Source: Triatoma infestans (taxonomy: Eukaryota; Arthropoda; Insecta; Hemiptera; Reduviidae). Taken from it: a stretch of 64,000 nucleotides of DNA. Of the stretch, positions 43,211-54,262 are shown in pieces (position 1 is the first letter of the stretch; every line of letters begins with the position of its first letter). Under the pieces are notes generated by a model, which was not told the origin of the DNA, searched no databases, and saw nothing but the letters and a program-made list of their open reading frames with translations. The stretch is taken from the NCBI GenBank assembly GCA_011037195.1, contig JAAEAF010014807.1:246197-310196 (forward strand), written 5' to 3'. The translations under genes were made by a program, and so were the position numbers.

Positions 43211-44056
43211 ACAGGTATATCTTCCGTCTTTTTTAGAGTAAAATGTACTGTTTTTGTTTTGTTTATATTGAGTTTACTTTTCCATGTGATGTTCCAGTTA
43301 TGCAAGTTAGTCAAATGCTGCTCCAATATTAATTTGTTGTATTATGTCTGTGTTGGTAACAAGTAGTGCTGTGTCATCCGCATAGGTCGCAGTAACAATA
43401 TTCGGATGTTCAGGTATGTCGTATGTGTAAATATTGTATAGTAGTGGCCCCAGAACACTCCCCTGCGGGACTCCAGCCTCAATGGGATGAATGTCGGAGA
43501 TAACTGTTTTTACCCTAACACTGAAGAATCTGTCCTCGAGATAAGATTTTAGCAAAAGGTAATAAGTGAAAGGTAGAATTCTCTTTAGTTTGACAAGCAA
43601 TCCTGGGTGCCATACTTTATCGAAGGCTTGTGAAACATCTAGAAAAATGCCTGTACATATCTGTTTGGATTCGAGAGCGTTAGCAATGTGTGTTGTGACT
43701 CTTTGTATTTGATGAATAGTAGAGTGCTGTTGTCTGAAGCCAAATTGATGCTGTGGTATGATACGGTCTGTATAGTGTGTAAGTCGTTTTATGAGCAGTT
43801 TTTCTAGTAATTTTCCTAGTATCGGAAGCAAACTAATTGGTCTGTAGGAAGTAGGCTCTGTAGGAGATTTGCCAGGTTTTGGTATCATAGTTACTAAGGA
43901 ATATTTCCAGATAAGAGGGAAATAAACAGTCCTTAGTGATGCATTAAATAGAAACGTGAGATACAGTATTGCTTTTTTTGGCAATAGTTTAAGGATGTCT
44001 GCAGTAATGAGATCGTATCCCGGTGATTTCTTGTTTGACAAGTTCTTTACTAGCAT
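43211..44056 (-). pseudogene. LINE reverse transcriptase domain
   Basis: The open frame to 43,307 has SNKKSPGYDLITADI, PKPGKSPTEPTSYRPISLLP, QFGFRQQHST, GIFLDVSQAFDKVWH (catalytic D), GVPQGSVLGPLLY and TYADDTALL (catalytic DD), a complete palm. Just after, near 43,330, the frame shifts: the continuation LEQHLTNLHNWN...LNINKTKTVHF is readable in another frame to about 43,210, then homology ends. The start at 44,056 is only the first Met after another break; coding continues upstream into the endonuclease frame. Confidence 0.8.
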
Positions 44057-44115
44057 TATTAGGATTATTTAATATATAGGATTATTTAATAGCATGTTGT
44101 ACTTCTGCCATGGAA

Positions 44116-45426
44116 CTAGGGTGTAAAAGGTTTTGGTGGAAGTGAAAGTTGGAGTGGTTCATACAATTCAGTTCTTGTTCTATTGTGAGTCTCTTCTTCC
44201 GCATAGTTATGAGGCTGGAAAACTTGTTGGAGGTGGTGGGAGAAAAGTGAGGCTTTTTCTTCGTCAGTTGTTGTCCATTTTCCATTGTCGTTTCTTAAAG
44301 GTGATGTGACAGGTATGTAGTGTAAAATGCGTTTTGTTGTCCTCCATAAGCTGTAGTCTTTGGTACTAAGGGATTGTAAGTATTGGTCTTGCCTTTTAGA
44401 ATTTAGGTCGTTTAGTTCAGTGTTAAGATGTCTTGTGACTTGGTTGTAGTGCGCCCTGTGTGATGGTAGACGTGTGCGTTGCCACTGCTTTCTTAGAGTC
44501 CGCTTTTCGCGCAACAATAGTCTAATATGGTGAGGTAAGCAAGTAGCTGTTCGTGGCTTGTGTTGATGATTGTGTCTCGTCTGCGATTTATATATTGCTG
44601 TTTGGATTAGTGTTGTAAATGCTTGTACTGCCTTGTCAAGTTCATCAGAACTCTTCAAGGAAATGTTTAAGTTAATTGTGGAGTTAATTTTGTTTTGAAA
44701 ATCTTTTACATCTAAGACACCCTCGATTAATCTAGGGTACTTTGTGTTTGTGTAAAGATTGAAATTAGACTGAGTAAGTAATACTGCAGAGTGATCAGAA
44801 TCCAAGTCGGGAAATGTTTGGATAGTTAGATTATGTGTGTTCATACCTTTGATTAAGAAAAAGTCTAAGACATCAGGAATTCTGTGACGATCAACTGGCC
44901 AATGTGTGGGGGAGGAAGGTGCAATTGGAATTAGGTTGTGTTTATGTATAATGTTGTATAATATTCGACCTGGTGGTGATGTTAGACGGGAGCCCCAACA
45001 GATATGTTTTGCATTAAAATCACCTCCAATGATAACCCTTTGTCCTGCTATTCGAAGAAGTTCATCGAATATCCAAGGTTCTAATCGATGATTTGGTGAT
45101 CTATAAAAAGAAATCATTACTATAGTACCTCTGTCAGTGTAAAGTTTAATAGCACTCATCTGTATGGCATCAGTTTGTGGTAGTATTACAACTTCCTGTT
45201 TTATGTAGTTGTTTATAAGTATGGCTGTGCCTCCGCGGGGAGTATTCTGGGGGTGGTCATTTCTGTAAAGAGTGAAGTAGGGTAAAGAGAAGTATGACCG
45301 GGATGTAAAGTGAGTTTCAGTAATAAGAGCTAAGTCAATATGGTTATCTGTAATAAATTGTTTGAATATATTTTGTTTAAAAAATAGTCAGTTTGCGTTC
45401 CAGAGAAGTATTCGTAAATGTGACAT
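44116..45426 (-). pseudogene. LINE AP-like endonuclease (ORF2 N-terminus)
   Basis: ORF2 starts at the ATG at 45,426-45,424. The first codons read MSHLRILLWNAN and then TGA at 45,388-45,390 where Gly is usual. The frame is otherwise open to 44,116, through LALITETHF (catalytic Glu), GGTAILI, GGDFNAKHICWGSR (D-x-N) and LDSDHSAVLL (SDH). The residues for target cleavage are thus all visible and the main defect is one nonsense codon. The C-terminal third is the linker to RT; the frame is lost near 44,120. Confidence 0.8.
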
Positions 45427-46592
45427 TAGTTCTGCTGCAGCAGTGATGGCAGAATTTGTTGTATGTTTGAGACTAAGTGGGTGAGTATCTGAGTAAGTAT
45501 CGGTTGCAGTACTGTCTGTATAGTGTTGGAAATTAGAGTTGTAAGCGATTCACTTAGTGTAGGCAGGCTGTGGTTGGATGTTGTTGGTACATTTTGTGGA
45601 TGTAGTGGTGCTGCTGGTGTTGTCTTCTTCATAGCCTGTGCATAGGTTTTCTTCGTTGGGTCCATCACCAAATTTGTATCACTGGTTATAGTTTCTGTTC
45701 TTTCTGAAGGCGATCTGGCCTTAGCTGGGCAGTAACTGGATCTGTACCTTGAATCTCTTTGCTGCTGAAGAAGTTTGTGCACCTGACAGCCTTTGTAGCT
45801 AGCAACATGGCCATTACCACAGAGTGCGCATTTGGGAGGTATGTCCCTTGGTTTTACACACACTTGTGAAGGGTGCTGTTCGCCACATTTTACGCACTTT
45901 GGAGTGTGATTGCAATAGCGTTTTGTGTGGCCATATTCTTGGCAGTTAATGCATTGTACTATATGTCTTTGTGGCTTCGGCTCTTCTACCTTAATAATAG
46001 TGTTTAATATATGCTTTATTTTGAAAACATCTGTATTGTTTGGGGCTTGCTTAATATCGACAAAGAAGATCGGAAGAGCTGTTTTGGTTGCTGGGTGCAA
46101 TGCATTAACTACCTGAATAACAGTATGGTTCTGGCTTGCTAGTTCATTAGCAATTGCTTTTATATCGGTGAAGTGATGGAGGTTTCTTAGTACTATACGG
46201 TGAGGTTTGTCCTCTTTCAACTGATAGGTGTGAAAATCATAGTTCTCTCTTTTGAACAAATGAACCAGTGTTCTGTAATCGTCAGGGGTGCTGGGAAGTA
46301 TTTTAACCTGATTAACTTTGCATATGCATTTAAATTTGTCAAGACCTACCTCTTTTTCCAGAACTTCACGCAGTTTATTATAATCTGATACATTTCTTAG
46401 AAATATGGGTGGTGGTCTAGGTTGGATGTTTGATATGGTATGTGGTTCTTCAGACTGTGTCTGCTGAGCAAGTACAGAAAATTTGTTGGATGTGCAGAAA
46501 CTTTGTTGGCTGCTACTAGTGAGGTTATGTATGACATTGACTCGCTTAGGGACTGACCACGGACCGTTTTCTGTGTCCGGTGCCGAATCCAT
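45426..46592 (-). CDS. LINE ORF1, PRE_C2HC domain and three zinc knuckles
   Basis: 388 residues, uninterrupted. Residues about 60-200 contain FDFHTYQLKEDKPHR-like sequence (key part YDFHTYQLKEDKPHRIVLR) and LPIFFVDI, the PRE_C2HC region of Jockey-type ORF1. Three zinc knuckles follow: C214-C217-H222-C227 (CX2CX4HX4C), C233-C236-H240-C245 and C255-C258-H262-C269. The C-terminus is Thr/Pro-rich and ends in a hydrophobic Leu/Ile segment (about 340-388), perhaps for self-association. It should bind element RNA into particles. The ATG at 46,592 is preceded by AT-rich 5' UTR; the stop TAA shares one base with the ORF2 ATG. Confidence 0.85.
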   Translation of the reverse strand: MDSAPDTENGPWSVPKRVNVIHNLTSSSQQSFCTSNKFSVLAQQTQSEEPHTISNIQPRPPPIFLRNVSDYNKLREVLEKEVGLDKFKCICKVNQVKILPSTPDDYRTLVHLFKRENYDFHTYQLKEDKPHRIVLRNLHHFTDIKAIANELASQNHTVIQVVNALHPATKTALPIFFVDIKQAPNNTDVFKIKHILNTIIKVEEPKPQRHIVQCINCQEYGHTKRYCNHTPKCVKCGEQHPSQVCVKPRDIPPKCALCGNGHVASYKGCQVHKLLQQQRDSRYRSSYCPAKARSPSERTETITSDTNLVMDPTKKTYAQAMKKTTPAAPLHPQNVPTTSNHSLPTLSESLTTLISNTIQTVLQPILTQILTHLVSNIQQILPSLLQQN

Positions 46593-46610
46593 TTGTATCG
46601 AACCAAATGG

Positions 46611-47735
46611 AAACGCGATTGTATTTATTCCGTCACTAATTTAGTGAAAAATAATAAACACTTAATACGCACACTTAGTTCCCAACTTTTACCGATAGAA
46701 TTTACTGTTATTTAATTGCAGCAGTATAATACTGACATTTTAGTAGTTATCACTCACAATGTAAATATTATATAACAGAAAACAAAAAGTAATTTATTTT
46801 CCAAAGAAAAATATTTTCTCAAAACGCCTCACCATATGATCAATTGGTATTAATAAAAATGTGGGTGTAGGATAAATAAAATGAAATCTATAAAAAAAAT
46901 TAAATAATTAATTAAAAAAAAAAAATAAATGGATTTAGGTGTCTCTTGTTGTGATCAACGTTTTAAACAAATAAATGTTAGAGAATTAAAACAAAACAAA
47001 AAACAAAAAATATTTATCGTCTTTTATTTCTATAAAAAAAAACTTCCCTATGAATTTTAATCATTAATTTATTGACTGAACTATTAGGTTACCAAATTCA
47101 ACTATAAAACACTTTAAAAAAAAAACTCTATCCCCTAATTTATTAAAACCAGTTAGTATATTCTTGCATTAATTAAGGAAGAAATTCAAACAAACTATTA
47201 CATAATAATATGTGAAAAGAAAATTATTTGACAATAATAATTATTATTCAATTTAATATTATTGAATAATATACAGTAAATAGTTTAGTAGCCGGATTGA
47301 TTATTTTTTTTAATTCTTGATACAATCATAATATCAAATATGCATATTAATATGTAGGCTTTATTTTTATCTCAGAATATCTATTTGGGATATTTATATA
47401 TATTTAATTCATTTATTTCCTAATTTATTTAATTGGGTTTTTATTTGATGTTGTTTTTTATTTATTTCATTAGCTAAGGAAAGTTATCATACGATAGTGT
47501 CTATTATAAATCTCGCCTCTTCCGAATAACTTGAATTTATTTTTACATTTTTGTAAGTTGATCTTTGAAAAAAGTCTTTTTGATTCGGTCTATCCGCCTG
47601 CTTTTTTGAAGAATTTTTGGTTCTGTAGTTGTAGTTTTGTAGCGAGAGTTGCTTCAGGTTAGATGTTCTGTGTATTGGAATCACATGTCTTGAATAGGGA
47701 GTTGAAGTGATGAATAGGTGATTGTTAGATAGAGA
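46611..47735. other. AT-rich, no gene
   Basis: A small part next to 46,611 is probably LINE 5' UTR. The rest is very AT-rich with many A runs. Confidence 0.45.
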
Positions 47736-48372
47736 GTTGTTACTCGAAATACGAACTACTGAATTACGAAAATAGACTATATTTTAACAATTAATTTAAC
47801 GTGTTTGAAATTAGATGAACTAAGATGCACAACTATAAATGAATCATGAAATGATTAATAAATATTAAAGATGTAATGTTTAAACCTTGAATAGGGACGC
47901 GCTCGCGATGTGTGAAGCTTAACTGCTTGAACTGACGTGAACTGGTTGATAACTTGTAGATAACTGATGAAGACTGGTACAATACTGATCCCCTCCTCCA
48001 GTGGGGCGACGTTTATATTGGCATCACTCACACATTGACAGATGTGTAAGTACGTTCCACACTAAGACATCTCTTGCAGTATGTTGACCCTAGGTAAGTC
48101 GGTGACCAGGGTGGCGACAGATGGTGGCCAGTCGGTGGTTAACAAAGGCTGTTTGTTAATAGATGGTAGCCAGGTGGCCTCTTGAGTGTTCAGTGACCCT
48201 TGTATGAAGGGTATACCGGCCAGGACTGTATAATGACCCCTGTTTGAAAGGGTGTAGCGGTGTTTCTTTGGCTGTGTATTGACCCTTGTTTGAAAGGGTT
48301 TTTGTTTGCCGCAGTTCTTGTCCTGCAGATAGCGGCTGGTTGGACCACTAGTTATAATTTTTAGATTTATAA
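47736..48372 (-). repeat. LTR related to family C, diverged
   Basis: Minus strand: TTATAACTAGTG near 48,345-48,356 and ATAGACTATATTTTAACAATT near 47,771 match the same positions in LTR C at 23,900-24,543. A GTTTATATTGG TATA-like box lies near 48,011. Three imperfect copies of a 20-bp dyad (ACCCTTGTTTGAAAGGGT) lie at 48,193-48,212, 48,232-48,252 and 48,279-48,299. The ends are not clean, so limits are approximate. Confidence 0.5.
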
Positions 48373-48415
48373 TTTATTTAAAAATTATATCTTTTTTCTT
48401 CTTGCTATCATATTA

Positions 48416-48595
48416 CACTTACAAAACAGTTGGTTAAAAATGCCAAGTGGCATTGTTATTTTCCTAACGGATTCCTGTGCTTTTGTCTCTTTAGCAACAA
48501 TTACCTTACATTTTAGTACCTGACTCTAAAATACATTATTTTTGCCAAAATTATTTCATTTAAAATATTTTTCAAAACTATTTATTTTTGCATTT
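48416..48595 (+). repeat. Repeat shared with 62,496-62,665 (inverted)
   Basis: About 175 bp reads nearly the same in reverse at 62,496-62,665, including AACGGATTCCTGTGCTTTTG and GACTCTAAAATACATTATTT. No coding or terminal features are visible. Confidence 0.7.
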
Positions 48596-48600
48596 CTATG

Positions 48601-48735
48601 TGCAAAGCCTATGTTGTTATTACACTGACAAAAAGCATCCTGATGATGGGTAAATGCCCGAAACCGGTTGATGACCACAAAATGAAGCAAGCTATCACGG
48701 AAAATATCTCTGATGATTTCCAGCTCTGCCACAAC
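48601..48735 (+). mobile_element. Single arm of the fold-back family, hammerhead-like
   Basis: It contains CATCCTGATGATGGG TAAA TGCCCGAAACCGGTTGATG (48,636-48,674), then ACCACAAAATGAAGC and ATCTCTGATGATTTCCAGCT to the family end CTGCCACAACAATTAT, followed by a T-run. The opposite arm is absent. Confidence 0.65.
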
Positions 48736-49317
48736 AATTATATTTTTTTTTTTTTTTATTTAAGGTGCAAAACATCTAAGGTCATTCTCACCTGATATAT
48801 ATCTTTAATTGACACTATACTGGCTAAACATATCAAAACATTTCCCTTGTCATAACTAAATTGCCTACTATATGTCTATGCTACCTATGTACTATATTAA
48901 ATTTAAGTAGGACGGTACCGAATTTTTCTGAATCTCTTGGTTGCCTAAACCTAAATTAAAATCAAACTATTTACACTTCATTCGTATCAATAATTTGAAC
49001 TCACTATAACTAAGACATCACAAAAAATACATTCATGCATATAACACATTCACTCTAATAAATACAAGCAGCCCAGTAAATACACTCAAGCTATAAAACC
49101 TTCATCCTAATAAATACACGCATCCCAATAAATACGGTCATACCAATGAATACTTTCACGACTATACAATTTTAGTTGAAAACTTGTAAATAAATCATTT
49201 TAAAAATGTCAAAAACTTAGAAATTTTAATATAGCTAAAGCATGAAATTTTCTTACAAATAGGAACTTAATACAAACTTGAAATGTAACTTAAAATATAA
49301 GTTTTACTAAATTGGTT
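48736..49317. other. No gene seen
   Basis: Contains repeated AATAAATAC/ACA words near 49,055-49,150 (AATAAATACA[AC]GCAnCCCA-like) but no gene. Confidence 0.4.
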
Positions 49318-49575
49318 TTGTTTTATCCTATGGCGCAACAGCCCATTAAGGACAAGGCTTGCCAGACGGCGTTTGAATAGGGGGGCGTATGGTAAGCACG
49401 CCGCAGTTTTCACGCCGTTTAGTTCCGGCTTTCGCTACCTAGGGAGCTACTAACTGTAGCTTCCCACTTTTTATCACGATGCTGGGTCAGCACCGACTTT
49501 GCCCTAACGGGAATCGAACCCTGAATTCGCACGAAAGGCGAGTGCGCTAGCCATTAGACTAACGCGTGAGGACAT
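49318..49575 (-). mobile_element. tRNA-derived SINE, second family
   Basis: Minus strand head: GCGTTAGTCTAATGGCTAGC (A box) and GGGTTCGATTCCCG (B box) near 49,500-49,565. The body ends AATGGGCTGTTGCGCCATAGG. Its tail differs from the first SINE family. A decayed copy lies at 61,105-61,335. Confidence 0.7.
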
Positions 49576-50370
49576 TGAATTGCAGATAATTATTCACTAC
49601 TATCTATAAAATTGAATCCTATTAATCAATAAAACAGTCGGGCTGGAATTAAAGCAATCAATACCTAGCAAAGTGAATACCAAAGCTGGGGTTTGAACCA
49701 TTTAGATATCCTGGATGCCAGGACCTGAAAGTTATGTGGAAATATGTTATGTATTTCTCAATGTAAATAATTTCTCTGTGATTATGAGCAAGCGGACGAA
49801 TTGGGCCCGAGAAAGTTCAAATAGACATTTCGTAGATTCGGAGAAACTTTCCGCAATGTTCCCCGGTCAATGATAAGAAGTAACTTTTAGTTCTTCTCTT
49901 CTCCAGAAAGAACCAGAAGACAAGTTATTTTTTTCCATTTTCCAAATCAGACAATGGTAGAGTATTACACTGGGTCAAAGGTAAACGAAAGAATTCATTA
50001 GGGGACTCTCGCAGTAATTTAGGACAGACTTGCGCTCAACCAGGGCAGCGCCACCTTAAGGATTATGGTTACTTTAGGAAGAATATTAGTTGGGGTGGAC
50101 TGGTTGACTAGTCTGACTACTGGTACTGGTCTTTGCAAATATTGCTTGACTGAAAAAGAGTGACCACCATATCTTCTGCTATCGCAAGAGTCTTGGTAAG
50201 ATCGAGGTTCCTTTAACTCGATGATGACAAGCTATACGGAGGCATCTCTCAAGGCTTTATAGTTTTAGAGCACCATTAACCGGAAGATTTTACTGCAGAT
50301 CCTTTCGACTTGCGGCGATTGCAGGCCCGTCCCACCATTTTTTTATTTAATCTTGCTATTTTATTAGGGT
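49576..50370. other. No gene seen
   Basis: Unassigned, somewhat less AT-rich; no coding features. Confidence 0.4.
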
Positions 50371-51219
50371 GAAAAATCTGGTGTAAAACACTCACACAAC
50401 TTTCTCTTACTCCATTTCTCAAAATTATAATTGACAAATTTTATAGTTAGTTAACCAGATTTAACGAAATTCGTCGAAAACTGAAAAAAAACTGTTTAGT
50501 GAAAGCGCATTTACGGTTTACTAATTTTGTATGTTTTATTTACTGACCTTTTTATGTTTAGTCTATTTGATATGTTTCAAGAAAATCGTCTACCCATTTT
50601 TGAAAAAAATCGCGAAAAAGTAGAAAAATCATTTAGTAAAGTGGTAATGTAAACGCACATCCGATTATCCGATTTATTTTTTTTTGAAACTCAGAATTTC
50701 AACAACACATTCAATTCTAATTAACATTATTTAGATGGCAGAATTTTCTAATGAACTGAAATAGCACTTTAGATGAAAACCTAGCCCCAACCCTCCCCCA
50801 TAACTGCCCTTAAATGAATTTCACCAGAGAAACATATTACATAAAAGTTGTACCTCTTTTTATGTGTAGTTGACATAAAATGTTTGTAGAAAATCGTCGG
50901 AGCCATTTTTGAGAAAAACGCAAAAAGTAAAAAAAAAACCAACGAAAGTGATATTCCGGTTGATGGACTTTTGATAGAGACCCACTGTCAGATGCCATGG
51001 TGATACCTAAACGGAATATCATGTTTCAACTTTCTATGGTTTTTCGTTTTTGAGCTATGTTGTTCACATACATACACACACACACACAACACACACCATT
51101 TGCTAAAAACCACTTTTTTGGACTCAGGGGACCTCAAAAAGGATATTTTCGGTGAAAACTCGATATTGAAAATTTGACACTTTTTACAATACTTCCTCTT
51201 ACTAGGAGTAAGAGAAAGT
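50371..51219 (+). repeat. Helentron/DINE-1-like repeat, full-length copy
   Basis: Left end GAAAAATCTGGTGTAAAACACTCACAC and ACTTTCTCTTACTCC; centre (CA)n at 51,073-51,091; right end CTCTTACTAGGAGTAAGAG AAAGT. The 15-bp end blocks ACTTTCTCTTACTCC and GGAGTAAGAGAAAGT are exact inverted repeats. Confidence 0.7.
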
Positions 51220-52860
51220 GAATGTGTCTAACTTAAAAGCATTGCAAAATATAAGTTATTGAATTGGTTAATAGATAAGAACTATTTTATGGAGTACAGT
51301 CGTATGAAAATGAAATAAAAAGTAAAAAAAAGTATAAAAAAATAAAAAAGAATGTGTAAAGTTGTTAGAGATATTTTGTTTGGATAGAGGAATAGTAGGG
51401 GATATATCGAGTGAATTTAAAACATGTTAACGATTTGTAACAAAAGTTATGGGTTTGTAGATAAGATGTTAGTTTTGTCTGGCTATATAACAAGCACCTT
51501 AGGCTTGTTTACTGTACTTGGGTTTTGTCCGTCCGTTTTTATAGCCTAATATTTCAGCAATAACTTCAACATGTAATGGAATAATATATAATAAAAACAG
51601 ATTAAATTTTCCCTACTGTTGAAGTTTAAAAAGTAATATAATTTTCTAGTATCACAAATTATTGCCACATTAATAAAATACATTCAACTTCAATCACATT
51701 CTAATGAAGTTGTTTATATTCAATCGAAGTTTAATTTTGAAGTGATATAAAGAAGTTTTAATTAGATAATAATAATAATAATAATGAATAAATCATTTAC
51801 ATTTGTAACTTATTATTATTTGTGAAAGGGACAATAAATAGCAGGGATCTTAGACTTAAAGGCTCCCATAAAAGAATTAGTTACAAACTAAATTACCTAT
51901 TTTTTGTTATTTTTTTTTAATCAACTCCCGGTCTTAATAAAATAAATGAGAATGCCAATGTACCAACCCTAATCATCCACATGAATCTGGGTCAGTATCA
52001 AATATTAATATCATCAGAAATTTTATGAGTTTATTGAAGGATCTTGGCTTCTATATCTAATCTACCAAAAAATTAAAATTTTTCTACTTATCGTCATTTA
52101 AAATTTGTTTCTAAGAATTTTTAAATATTATGAAAGTTTCTTTTTTCTATAATTATTGATAAAAACATAAGCCATAGACTGATAAAACATAAGTCTGACA
52201 TCGTTTGGCCGGAATTTACTTTAAAATATTGACTTAGAATTAACTTACGAACTTGTTATGTGATGTAAATATAGAGAAAAACATTTAACAAGAAAACGCT
52301 TAACATGATAAATCGCTTAACACGAAATTAATACTGAGGTCCCGACAAAATACTATGTAATTTCACACATTTTTTGTTTTGTTTTTTTGTTCCTTTTAAC
52401 ACAAAACAAAAATCGCTTAGCATGAAAAGTTTTCGCAACGCATCGTCAAACAAATTTTTTTTGTTTTTTTTTTTTTTTGTTTCTTAGACCGAACAAAATA
52501 AACAATGGCTGCCATTGCTCTTTCGGGTAGGAAGAGGTACACCGCCATTGTCAAAACATTTCAATTTACTGGTCATTTCGTTTTTTGAATTCGGTGAAAT
52601 TATGTGTCGAAATTGGTGAATCCCTGCAACAGAAATTTAGAACATTGTGAAAAGTATACGCAATTATTTAGACGCGCGTTTAAATTAGTGAAATGTATAA
52701 AACGATGGACGATATCGAACAATTTGATGTTCAAAAAAGACTCTGCAAAACGAAAAAGATATCAAATTTTTTCCAAAATTAAATACATATATATTATATA
52801 TTATTGTACATACATATAGGGGCTACCAGCGTTATGAAGAATTAGAGAAATTTCAAAGAT
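51220..52860. other. No gene seen
   Basis: AT-rich. Three related words (CGCTTAACATGA, ATCGCTTAACACGAAA, ATCGCTTAGCATGAAA) occur at 52,297-52,330 and 52,409-52,425. The 71-codon frame at 52,604-52,819 is not recognised. Confidence 0.4.
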
Positions 52861-53595
52861 ATTTTGTTAAAAAAGTGTTTGCTTTGCCCAGTTTTACTCC
52901 TAACTACATAATTCATCTTGAGGGCTCCATCAGCACAGTTTTTTTCTTCACATTAAATCTTCATATTAAATATTGCACTAAAATTTTTTCTTCTCCTGAT
53001 TCCCGTTTAACGAAGATTGTAGCCTCAGAAGTTGTTAAAAAGAATATTCTATGGTTTAAATGCTGGTCAGATCTTTTGCAGAAATACTCAATAGAATTCA
53101 GTTTTTGTCTAGATAATTTATCAGACTGGAAAACTTATGCTTCAGTCTTGCTATAGAAAATCAGAACAAGTGATCGGGAGGAGTCTGTGAGTCGTGCTCT
53201 GAAGTCTGATCGTTTCCTTCTTTATAAAGAGCTGTTGGATACTAATAGGGATCTCTCTACATATAATGTTGGTCTAAATGAAGAAGTTAATCTTAAAGGT
53301 TTTGAGTCTGTTGTTCAAAATAAGGGGTGAATTACTCAATCTAAATTGTGTTCCATGGTGCAATAAAGACCAGGATAAAGAGCGGTGCCAGTTGTGTAAT
53401 CTAAATGAACGAGAGGATTTGTTCCACTTTTTATGTCAATGTTCTGCACTGGCTCATATTCGTCAATTACACTTTGGAATAGGTTCACTTTCATCACAGT
53501 TTGTTATTTCTTACCTCTCCAATATAACTGATTGGCTTGTTTTTGTAAAATTTGTTCAACAAGCTCTAGATTATAGAAATAAAACCAATCATTAA
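52861..53595 (+). pseudogene. LINE ORF2 C-terminal region
   Basis: A first frame (52,875-53,156) covers a region after the RT. It is followed, after a stop, by KSDRFLLYKELLDTNRDLST in another frame. The last part (53,278-53,595) has a CQLCNLNEREDLFHFLCQCS zinc-finger-like motif and an ALDYRNKTNH end. This is the post-RT region with C-terminal Cys/His finger of a CR1/L2-like or related LINE. The 3' UTR ends near 53,810 in AATAAACGGTATTATTATTATTAT, an (ATT)n tail. Frameshifts show it is dead. Confidence 0.65.
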
Positions 53596-53934
53596 TACCT
53601 ATAATTTCATAAGTAATAATTATAATAAAACAAAATAGTAAAATAGTAATTTTCTTTCTTATATGCAATTTTGCTTTTCTTTTTATGTAAATTAATAACC
53701 AAACTCTGGCAGACGGCTTCATGCCATGCTATATGTAATACTAATTTACTTATTTTTGAATGTAATATTTTCTTTTAAATAAACGGTATTATTATTATTA
53801 TATTACATACATATACATATAATTATTTATGATATTTAATATGATGTGTTGGACAATATTATATTGTCCCTACACAATATCGCATATATATGTGAGTATA
53901 TATATCGCGTATAGTGTCAATGATATCAGAGATC

Positions 53935-54262
53935 AGAGTATCAGAGATATTTTCTGTGATAGCTGCTTTTTTTTGTGGTCATCGATCGGTTTCAGGCGTT
54001 CTCCCATAATCAGGATGTTTTTGTCAAACATTGTAGTAACATAGAATTGCACAGAGCAAATGCAGTTGCTACATTCAAATTATCAATTATATTTGCTCTG
54101 TGTAACTCTATGTTATTACACTGTTTGATGACAAAAACATCCTGATGATGGGCAAACGCCCATCCAAACCGGTCGATGACCACAAAAAGAAGCGGGCTAC
54201 CACGGAAATATCTCTGATGTTTTCCAGCTTTGCCTCCACCAGTCACAACAATTGTGTCAATG
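53935..54262. mobile_element. Fold-back element with hammerhead-like arms
   Basis: It starts near ATCAGAGATATTTTCTGTG and ends AAATATCTCTGATGTTTTCCAGC with a tail to CACAACAATT (54,252). Inverted arms surround a centre near 54,065-54,090. The right arm motif (54,138-54,178) has CATC, CTGATGA, GGGCAAACGCCC, then a 4-base insertion before AAACCGGTCGATG. The left arm (minus, 53,977-54,018) has a changed core (CTGATTA). Confidence 0.65.

Larger units (their letters stand above)
43211..46610 (-). mobile_element. Jockey-like LINE, 3'-truncated
   Basis: Minus strand: intact ORF1 (46,592-45,426), then ORF2 starting in the overlapping TAATG, with endonuclease, linker and RT up to the region after YADD. 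ORF2 stops matching near 43,210, so the thumb, C-terminus and 3' UTR are missing. A homologous C-terminus is found, unconnected, at 55,990-56,526. ORF2 has an in-frame TGA (45,388-45,390), frameshifts near 44,120 and 43,330 and a 14-bp tandem duplication near 44,062-44,090. It is the best-preserved LINE in the window. Confidence 0.85.

Noticed and set aside
48193..48299. CRISPR-like spaced repeat
   Set aside because: Only three imperfect units inside a eukaryotic LTR.
49500..49570. Functional tRNA gene on the minus strand
   Set aside because: It is the head of a second SINE family with a shared body and 3' end.
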